From: Oribacterium parvum
Lineage (GTDB): Bacteria > Bacillota > Clostridia > Lachnospirales > Lachnospiraceae
DNA: 8,430 nt
Direction of reading: 5' to 3'
Assembly: GCA_938022235.1 (NCBI GenBank)
Contig: CALIEL010000367.1
Span: forward strand, 1-8,430
Shown: positions 1 through 5,146 of the stretch, in pieces
How the letters are laid out: each line of letters starts with the position of its first letter
Numbering within the stretch: position 1 is the stretch's first letter
Program-made: the position numbers and the translations under genes
The notes under the pieces: model-generated
The model's input: the letters and a program-made list of their open reading frames with translations, nothing else
Databases searched by the model: none
What the model was told of the DNA's origin: nothing

Positions 1-963
1 CTGAATTTCTCCCTCCGTAGCATGGGCTAAACCGGTTAAGATTTCTACCAGCTCCGACTGGCCGTTTCCGTCAATGCCGGCAAGTCCCAGGATTTCTCCT
101 GCCCGGACTTCCAGATTTAAGCCCTTTAGGATTTCCACCCCTCTATAGTCCTTGGCGTGGAGATTTTTCACGGAAAGTACCACTTCTCCCGGCTCCTGGG
201 CTTTCTTTTCCACGCTGCGGTTCACTTTTCTTCCCACCATCATAGCCGCCAGGTCATCCTCCGAGCAGGAGCATACATCCACGGTATCAATGTACTTTCC
301 CTGTCGGATAATCATACAGCGGTGGGCAATGGTTTTGATTTCTTTTAACTTGTGGGTGATAATCAGGATGGATTTTCCCGCCTTGATCAAATGGGAAATA
401 ATCTCCATTAACTCATCAATTTCCTGAGGCGTAAGGGAGGCGGTAGGCTCATCCAAAATCAAAATGTCCGCACCCCGGTATAAAACCTTCAGAATCTCCA
501 CTCTTTGCTGCATGCCTACGCTGATGTCTTCCACCTTGGCATCCACATCCACCATCAAATGATACTGTTCGGAAAGCTCCCGAATCTTTTTCTTCGCTCC
601 GTTTAAGTCCACGGTAAGCCCCTGCATGGGCTCCGCGCCCAGAATAATATTTTCCGCAACGGTAAAGGGAGGAATCAGCATAAAGTGCTGATGTACCATA
701 CCGATTCCCAGGGAAATGGCCTTTTCCGGGCTGTCCATCTCCACCTTTTGTCCACGAACTAGAATTTCTCCGGAGCTTGGGCGAAACATACCGTAAAGGA
801 TATTCATCAGAGTGGACTTTCCCGCTCCATTTTCCCCTAAAATCGCAAGGACTTCTCCCTTATGAAGCTTTAGCTGCACATGGTCATTGGCCACGAAATC
901 TCCAAAGCGCTTCACAATGTCCCGCATCTCAATAACCGGTTCCTGCTCTTCATCTCTTCCCAT
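1..963 (-). CDS. ATP-binding protein of a BMP-family nucleoside/simple-sugar ABC importer (partial, C-terminus cut off)
   Basis: This is the first 321 residues of a double-NBD ATPase, a family usually about 500 residues long; the window edge removes the end of the second domain. I translated it from the ATG at 963. The first domain has Walker A GENGAGKS (43-50), Q-loop Gln92, a family-specific signature ISVGMQQR (147-154), Walker B ILILDEP (167-173) and switch His204. The second domain starts near residue 261, and its Walker A is degenerate: GIDGNGQSE (296-304) has Gln in place of Lys. That is normal for ATPases of the BMP/NupO/sugar group, in which only one site hydrolyses ATP. The ribosome binding site AGGAAGGAG lies about 10 bases upstream. 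The gene follows yjjW by 43 bp with no terminator in between. The natural partner is the BMP lipoprotein at 3843-4973; the permeases are probably just beyond the left edge. Nucleosides are the likeliest substrate, but sugars cannot be excluded. Confidence 0.93.
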   Translation of the reverse strand, partial: MGRDEEQEPVIEMRDIVKRFGDFVANDHVQLKLHKGEVLAILGENGAGKSTLMNILYGMFRPSSGEILVRGQKVEMDSPEKAISLGIGMVHQHFMLIPPFTVAENIILGAEPMQGLTVDLNGAKKKIRELSEQYHLMVDVDAKVEDISVGMQQRVEILKVLYRGADILILDEPTASLTPQEIDELMEIISHLIKAGKSILIITHKLKEIKTIAHRCMIIRQGKYIDTVDVCSCSEDDLAAMMVGRKVNRSVEKKAQEPGEVVLSVKNLHAKDYRGVEILKGLNLEVRAGEILGLAGIDGNGQSELVEILTGLAHATEGEIQ

Positions 964-1006
964 CTTCCAAATGCTCTCCTTCCTCGATTTCCCTTAAGTG
1001 TCTATT

Positions 1007-1969
1007 TTAAATCAAGATAATGTCCTGCATCCCTTCCTGTTCGGCCAGCTCCTTCAAAGCCTTCAGTTCTTCCTCATCGGGACTCTCATACTGCTTATAT
1101 TGCTCCCGTACCCCAAACTCCCGATAGGCAATAATTTTGTAGCGAATTTTCTGTCCTCTCCTTACATAGGGAGACAGCTCTTTGGATACCTTCTCCACCG
1201 TATCCTTTCCGGAAAAAAGTCCCGGCACCACTACCGTCCTTACCTCAAAGAGTTTATCATATTCTGCCAAAATTCGCATATTTTTTAGAATTTCCTCATT
1301 GGAAAAACCGGTAACCCTCTTATGCTCTTCCCCATCATAGGCCTTAATATCCAGCATTACCCCGTCAATATAGGGAAGCAAATCCTTTTCATCCTTGGAA
1401 AAATCATAATAACCGTTGGAATCCAGCAAAAATCCTATGCCCTTCTTTTTACAGAGCTTGCCAAGTTCTCGCAGGAATTCCGGATAAAGGGTACATTCTC
1501 CCCCGGACACGGTGATTCCCCGGATAAAGGGAAGGTTCTTGGAAGCCTCCTGAAACACTTCCTCCGCACTCATCCGCCGAATTCTGGGACTGGCATTGTG
1601 TGTGCAGACATGAATACATTGGTCGCAGCCGATACATTTTTCCGGAGAGAAGGCCACCCTTCCCTCCTCCCAATAAATGGCCTTTGTGGGACAGTCCGGG
1701 ATGCAATCACCGCAATGGATGCATAGGGCTCTGGTTTCCGGATTATGGCAATATTTACAATCCAGATTGCAGGCCTGTAAAAATATTGCGGTTCGATTTC
1801 CCGGACCGTCCACAGAGCTGAAGGGGATAATCTTGTTTACCGGGACTTTGATTTCTGCCTGTCTCCGGTCAGCTCTGCTTTCCGGTTTTTCTATATTTTC
1901 TTGCTTTTCTATATTTTTTTGCTTTTCTATATTTTTTTGCTTCTCTTTCTTTACTGCTAATTCCTGCAT
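1007..1969 (-). CDS. yjjW: YjjW-family glycyl radical enzyme activase (radical SAM)
   Basis: This enzyme uses S-adenosylmethionine and a [4Fe-4S] cluster to place the glycyl radical on its partner, here YjjI encoded just upstream. Residues are counted from the ATG at 1969 (320 aa). The radical SAM motif is CNLDCKYC (Cys67, 71, 74), preceded by the family-typical KIIPFSSVDGPGNR. Two ferredoxin-type CxxCxxCxxxC sets follow (Cys83/86/89/93 and Cys112/115/118/122), giving two extra clusters as in other GRE activases. The SGGE motif (155-158) helps to bind SAM. E. coli YjjW is about 287 aa. The surplus here is an N-terminal lysine/glutamate-rich stretch with a KQKNIE hexapeptide repeated three times (about residues 9-28). 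I chose the start at 1969 because GAGGAA lies 9 bases upstream and because the longer reading frame from 2137 passes through a probable terminator. That longer start (376 aa, AAGGA 7 bases upstream) stays possible. No start codon is available between the repeats and the catalytic core. Confidence 0.93.
   Translation of the reverse strand: MQELAVKKEKQKNIEKQKNIEKQENIEKPESRADRRQAEIKVPVNKIIPFSSVDGPGNRTAIFLQACNLDCKYCHNPETRALCIHCGDCIPDCPTKAIYWEEGRVAFSPEKCIGCDQCIHVCTHNASPRIRRMSAEEVFQEASKNLPFIRGITVSGGECTLYPEFLRELGKLCKKKGIGFLLDSNGYYDFSKDEKDLLPYIDGVMLDIKAYDGEEHKRVTGFSNEEILKNMRILAEYDKLFEVRTVVVPGLFSGKDTVEKVSKELSPYVRRGQKIRYKIIAYREFGVREQYKQYESPDEEELKALKELAEQEGMQDIILI
1887..1940. repeat. three tandem 18-bp units inside the 5' end of yjjW
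   Basis: The plus strand reads TTTTCTATATTTTCTTGC (1887-1904), then TTTTCTATATTTTTTTGC twice (1905-1922 and 1923-1940). The first unit differs at one base; the other two are identical. On the coding strand the units give lysine/glutamine-rich hexapeptides (KQKNIE, KQKNIE, KQENIE). Units are in frame, so gain or loss of one leaves the reading frame intact. The second and third units each contain a run of seven T (1914-1920 and 1932-1938), where single-base slippage would break the frame. Confidence 0.95.
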
Positions 1970-1978
1970 GCTACGAAA

Positions 1979-1984
1979 TTCCTC
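1979..1984 (-). promoter_or_regulatory. ribosome binding site supporting the yjjW start at 1969
   Basis: GAGGAA on the minus strand lies 9 bases before the ATG at 1969. It supports this internal start over the ATG at 2137, which also has an acceptable AAGGA (2145-2149). The two sites compete, so the N-terminus of YjjW remains uncertain. Confidence 0.5.
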
Positions 1985-2055
1985 AATTCTACTATCCTCT
2001 GCGAGGCATTCATTCCACTTCCCTCTGCGGGATGTAATGCTCCCTAATCCTACTC

Positions 2056-2074
2056 TTTCCGGCAAAGCCGAAAA
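2056..2074. other. small inverted repeat in the yjjI-yjjW spacer
   Basis: On the minus strand TTTTCGGC and GCCGGAAA flank a TTT loop, giving an 8-bp stem with one G-T pair. It follows the stronger terminator-like hairpin at 2100-2123 and has no T-run of its own. It may be an mRNA structure between yjjI and yjjW, or chance. Confidence 0.4.
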
Positions 2075-2094
2075 TGTCTTCCCCCAGTATAACG

Positions 2095-2123
2095 AAAAAG
2101 AGGAAGCTTGAATACGCCTCCTC
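2095..2123 (-). terminator. probable intrinsic terminator or attenuator after yjjI
   Basis: On the minus strand GAGGAGGC (2123-2116), an 8-base loop, GCTTCCTC (2107-2100) and TTTTT (2099-2095) follow one another. The stem has 8 pairs including one G-T, and AAA before it can pair with TTT after it to extend it. It begins 34 bases after the yjjI stop codon, the usual place for a terminator. Because yjjW follows in the same direction without a clear promoter, partial read-through is more likely than complete stop, leaving less activase than enzyme. Confidence 0.65.
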
Positions 2124-2157
2124 TTTCGTAAAAACATAATACAATCCTTGAATACTA

Positions 2158-3705
2158 TTAGCGAACCTTACGTTCCAAAATCTTTCCGTTTTCGGCAGCA
2201 CCCAGGCCTAATGCCACGGTGTCCTGCAAAACGCTCTTCCCCTGCTTCAGCTTATCCATCTCGGATTTCTTCACCAGATATCCAGTAATACGAATCACGT
2301 CGGAATCGTTGGAATAGAAGGAAAGGTAGCGAAGGTTCTTTTGGAAAGCCCCCTTCATAATATCCAAAACATACTCCGGGTTTTGGTGAATGGTTCTGTC
2401 AATCGGGAAAAGGTCTCCCGTTCCGGAGGGGAAGTAATGGTGGAAATGGGACAGAACTTCCATTTGGTCTGCCAGATTCTCCGGTTCCTCTCCGATGGGG
2501 ATTCTGGTTCCCGGGCTGATTTCCACATCCGTGGAGATGCCTACCTGGGCATGGAGGAGGAAATGTCCGTTGCTGACCTCACAATAAGGATTCTTGTGGG
2601 CTTCATTAAAGGCGGAGATGCAGTCCATAATCTCTACCCCTAGCTCCGTTGCTTCCTTGCTGTGTCCAAAACGGCAGTCGCCCTTTCCTTCCTTTTCCAG
2701 AAGAATGTTCACCGCCTCAGCAAGACCTACCAAGCCGAACATGGCGGAAAAACGGTCTCTATGGATAAAGCCTTCTTTTGCCAGGAAATTATTCTCGAAA
2801 AATCCTGACTCTTCCACGATAAAACGAATACGCTCATCCATATAGCGCACACAGAGATCCATGATGTAGGGAAGTTCTTTCTCCAGAAAATCCTTTCTAT
2901 CCTTGGCTCTCTTGGCAATATTGCTTAAAATCAGGCGGACAAGGGTATAGGCTCCCCCTCCGTATGCCAAGCCGTTGTAGCAGGAGGCAATCACATAGTT
3001 TCCGGAAAAATCCCTGGTATACATCTTATGGTTGCAAAAGCTGGGCTTGGCACTGGCCATGGCACAGCGAATGGCTTCAATGGCAAAGTCATCCTCGGTA
3101 AGCTCCTCATCATATTTCAAGGTAAGATTCGGTACCGCATCCTTGGTTTCCGCCATGGCCCGAAGCAGAAGTCTTCCCGCCTTTGTAGCCTTGGGGCCAA
3201 TATTGGCATGGGCAAAGGAATCCAGAATCGTTCTGTCCATCTGAATACAGAAAAGCTTAATCATCTTAAAGGCAAGCTCTTCGTCCATATCCTGCACAAA
3301 GGGATCCAGCAGGGTGTCCAGCTGTCCCACATAAACCGGATAATTGGTTACGGAAGGAACATGCTTATAAAAGATTTGCAGAGCGTTAATGGCTTCGTAC
3401 AAATCCTTGGGAGGCTCTACCTGTAAGAAAGCGGAGCCCTCCCGAAAGAATTTCTCATAATCCGGGATGATATAGCGGGGACGCATAGGGGCATTTCCTT
3501 CGAAAAGGTCGCAAATGCACTGCTTCTCCGGCTCACAACGTAAAACTTCCAAAAGTCCTTCGGGAAGATCCAGAACAGAGAGAAGGGAGTCCGCATGATT
3601 GGCCATCGTGGCTACCTTCTGTTCGTGGGTCAGGCTCTTCGACTTTACCGTTTCCAGCATAGCCTGCCGAGCCGCTTCAACTTTTTCCATGGATATTTCT
3701 TTCAT
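2158..3705 (-). CDS. yjjI: YjjI-family glycyl radical enzyme
   Basis: This is a cytosolic glycyl radical enzyme of 515 aa, almost the length of E. coli YjjI (516 aa) and far shorter than pyruvate formate-lyase or the diol dehydratases (about 760-850 aa). The C-terminal radical loop is RITGY with Gly475 as the expected radical site, followed by the long tail typical of the family. The thiyl-radical cysteine is probably Cys242 in ASCYNGL, within a glycine-rich stretch (GGGAY, 249-253). It has neither the paired cysteines of pyruvate formate-lyase nor the Cys-x-Glu of GRE eliminases, so the reaction cannot be deduced by analogy. The ribosome binding site AAAGGA lies 6 bases before the ATG. The activase yjjW follows directly; the BMP nucleoside-binding lipoprotein gene precedes it by 137 bp. 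In E. coli yjjI lies next to deoC. The family is certain; the substrate is unknown. Automatic annotation as formate acetyltransferase would be wrong. Confidence 0.95.
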   Translation of the reverse strand: MKEISMEKVEAARQAMLETVKSKSLTHEQKVATMANHADSLLSVLDLPEGLLEVLRCEPEKQCICDLFEGNAPMRPRYIIPDYEKFFREGSAFLQVEPPKDLYEAINALQIFYKHVPSVTNYPVYVGQLDTLLDPFVQDMDEELAFKMIKLFCIQMDRTILDSFAHANIGPKATKAGRLLLRAMAETKDAVPNLTLKYDEELTEDDFAIEAIRCAMASAKPSFCNHKMYTRDFSGNYVIASCYNGLAYGGGAYTLVRLILSNIAKRAKDRKDFLEKELPYIMDLCVRYMDERIRFIVEESGFFENNFLAKEGFIHRDRFSAMFGLVGLAEAVNILLEKEGKGDCRFGHSKEATELGVEIMDCISAFNEAHKNPYCEVSNGHFLLHAQVGISTDVEISPGTRIPIGEEPENLADQMEVLSHFHHYFPSGTGDLFPIDRTIHQNPEYVLDIMKGAFQKNLRYLSFYSNDSDVIRITGYLVKKSEMDKLKQGKSVLQDTVALGLGAAENGKILERKVR

Positions 3706-3733
3706 TTTCTGTCCTTTCTATTTCCCTGTCTTA

Positions 3734-3748
3734 CTCCTTCAGAAAATT
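3734..3748. promoter_or_regulatory. weak CodY-box-like sequence before yjjI
   Basis: The minus strand reads AATTTTCTGAAGGAG, matching 11 of 15 positions of the CodY consensus AATTTTCWGAAAATT, with all four mismatches at one end. It lies about 30-45 bases before the yjjI start. In such A-rich DNA this could easily be chance. Confidence 0.2.
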
Positions 3749-3756
3749 CACATCCC

Positions 3757-3839
3757 TGTATTTTCTTCTCTGTATTAGCTTTTTTGTATTAATTTTTTGT
3801 GTTAGATTCTTTATATTTTTTTCTCTGTCCTAATTCAGC
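3757..3839. repeat. about six degenerate 14-bp tandem units between the BMP gene and yjjI
   Basis: On the plus strand units begin at 3757, 3771, 3785, 3798, 3812 and 3826: TGTATTTTCTTCTC, TGTATTAGCTTTTT, TGTATTAATTTTT, TGTGTTAGATTCTT, TATATTTTTTTCTC and TGTCCTAATTCAGC. The period is 14 bp, with one unit of 13. TGT-starting blocks at 3710 and 3727 may be older copies. The array fills the spacer after the BMP stop codon. I see no hairpin terminator in it and no convincing promoter, so yjjI is probably cotranscribed with the BMP gene. Confidence 0.7.
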
Positions 3840-3842
3840 AAA

Positions 3843-4973
3843 TTAGTTATCTAACTCGTAAACATCTCCGTACTTTGCTTCAAAATCTGCCTTGTTGTTT
3901 GGCACCTTCAGCTCACCGGAAACGATCTTCTTCTTTATTTCTTCTACTTCTTTAACCACTGCAGGATCAATGTTCTCTGTGCCGGGAGCAAGGTCTACAC
4001 CTTCATCAGCCAGTGTGTAAGTCTTTACGCCGCCCTTGATGTTGCCTTCCACCAATTCCTTGCTTACATCAAATACCGCATTGTCCACTCTCTTCATAGC
4101 GGAGGTCAAAATGGTCTCGGGAGCGATAGAGCTCTGGTCACTGTCTACACCGATAGCCCAGATCTTAGCTTCCTTACAAGCATCAATTACGCCCAGTCCG
4201 GTTCCGCCGGCTACCTGGAAAATAACGTCAGCCCCATTGGTTACCATGTTGTTTGCTGCGGTCTTTCCTGCTGCAGTATCTGCAAAGGAGTTGGCATTGG
4301 CCTGTAAAACCTTGGCGTTTGCATTGGCGTCCAAAACACTGGCAGTGTAGCCGTATCCGAACTGGTTCATCATGTCGGTAGCCATGCCCAAAACGATACC
4401 TACGGTATTCTTCTTGGTGGTCTTTCCTGCTACATATCCTGCAAGGTAAGAAACCTGTGCCTGCTCAAACATAAGAGAAGTAACATTGGAAACATCCGCT
4501 AAAGAAGCATCATCCACGATGGCAAACTTTACATCCGGGTTGGAAGCGGACTCTGCCTTTAAAGCATCTGCCAAAGCATAACCGATACAAATAATCAGGT
4601 CATAATCCTCATCCACAAAGGTCTCGATATTGGGCTTGTAGTCCGCATCGGTCTTGGACTCCAGATACTTTGCCTCGATACCAAGCTCCTTCTGTGCTCT
4701 CTGTAAGCCTTCCCAAGCAGACTGGTTGAAGGAGCCGTCATTTACTCCTCCTACGTCGGTAACAATACCAACCTTCAGGCCCTTTCCGGAAGATGCATCC
4801 TTCTTTTCCGCCTTGCTCTCCTCTGCCTTCTCGGAACCGGCCTCCGTGCCCTTCTCCGAACCCTGCTCGCTAGCCTTGGCACTCTCCTTCTTCTCTCCGC
4901 CGGAAGCACCGCAAGCCGCTAAGCTGAATGCCATGGTCAAAGCCAGGAATGCCGCAAAGATTCTTTTCTTCAT
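3843..4973 (-). CDS. BMP-family substrate-binding lipoprotein (probably nucleoside-binding)
   Basis: This 376-aa protein captures the substrate outside the membrane for an ABC importer. The N-terminus is a lipoprotein signal peptide: MKKR, a hydrophobic core, then lipobox SLAAC with the lipidated Cys21. A Lys/Glu/Ser/Ala/Gly-rich linker (about 22-64) leads to the BMP domain. The start of the domain carries DVGGVNDGSFNQ (73-84), the hallmark of PnrA/BmpA/NupN-type purine nucleoside binders. Further family blocks are VAGGTGLGVIDA (254-265) and WAIGVDSDQ (272-280). The ribosome binding site AAGGAGG lies 7 bases before the ATG. It is first in its operon, behind a good promoter and a structured leader. 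The matching ATPase is the gene at 1-963, but yjjI and yjjW stand between them, which is unusual because BMP, ATPase and permease genes normally follow one another. Nucleosides are the likely ligand by family; the sequence alone does not prove it. Confidence 0.93.
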   Translation of the reverse strand: MKKRIFAAFLALTMAFSLAACGASGGEKKESAKASEQGSEKGTEAGSEKAEESKAEKKDASSGKGLKVGIVTDVGGVNDGSFNQSAWEGLQRAQKELGIEAKYLESKTDADYKPNIETFVDEDYDLIICIGYALADALKAESASNPDVKFAIVDDASLADVSNVTSLMFEQAQVSYLAGYVAGKTTKKNTVGIVLGMATDMMNQFGYGYTASVLDANANAKVLQANANSFADTAAGKTAANNMVTNGADVIFQVAGGTGLGVIDACKEAKIWAIGVDSDQSSIAPETILTSAMKRVDNAVFDVSKELVEGNIKGGVKTYTLADEGVDLAPGTENIDPAVVKEVEEIKKKIVSGELKVPNNKADFEAKYGDVYELDN

Positions 4974-4992
4974 TTCTCGTCCTCCTTAGATG

Positions 4993-5048
4993 AAGTCTTT
5001 TCCATCCGCCGTTTCCCTCCGAAGCCCTCGGCAAATAATAAAAGACTT
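4993..5048 (-). other. structured 5' leader of the BMP operon (long hairpin)
   Basis: In the transcript AAGUCUUUU (5048-5040) can pair perfectly with AAAAGACUU (5001-4993), a 9-bp stem enclosing 38 bases. Inside, GCCG (5032-5029) pairs with CGGC (5011-5008), or alternatively CCGA (5031-5028) with UCGG (5022-5019). The hairpin ends 5 bases before the AAGGAGG ribosome binding site. It does not match a riboswitch consensus that I know, including the purine riboswitch. It could stabilise the mRNA or control translation. Confidence 0.55.
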
Positions 5049-5097
5049 GTCACATGTACCCTCCCATTATAGAAAAGAAAGAATACAGTGACAAGTC
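5044..5097. promoter_or_regulatory. perfect 10-bp inverted repeat flanking the BMP promoter (operator candidate)
   Basis: GACTTGTCAC (5044-5053) and GTGACAAGTC (5088-5097) are exact reverse complements, 34 bp apart, with a centre-to-centre distance of 44 bp, about four helical turns. One arm covers the -35 box TTGTCA; the other lies just after the expected transcription start. A repressor bound at both arms would block initiation and could form a small loop. The downstream arm overlaps the leader hairpin stem, so its base choice may serve RNA as well. Confidence 0.6.
5066..5094 (-). promoter_or_regulatory. sigma-A-type promoter of the BMP-yjjI-yjjW-ATPase operon
   Basis: On the minus strand -35 TTGTCA (5094-5089) and a perfect -10 TATAAT (5071-5066) are separated by exactly 17 bases. 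Transcription should start near 5059, giving a leader of about 85 bases before the BMP start codon. Confidence 0.85.
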
Positions 5098-5146
5098 AGT
5101 TCCTTTGTTTATTTTGCTTGAAAAAATAGAGAAGATGAACAAAAGC

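Noticed and set aside
1322..2111. Plus-strand open frames opposite yjjW and yjjI
   Set aside because: They lie opposite confidently identified genes, show low-complexity or cysteine-poor nonsense, and have no supporting context. The other plus-strand frames in the window fail for the same reasons.
2158..3705. Annotation of the glycyl radical enzyme as pyruvate formate-lyase
   Set aside because: Length (515 aa), lack of the adjacent cysteine pair, and the YjjI-like C-terminal tail after RITGY argue for the YjjI family.
4978..5060. Purine riboswitch before the nucleoside-binding lipoprotein
   Set aside because: The conserved loop and junction bases of the purine riboswitch are not present, so only an unnamed structured leader is reported.
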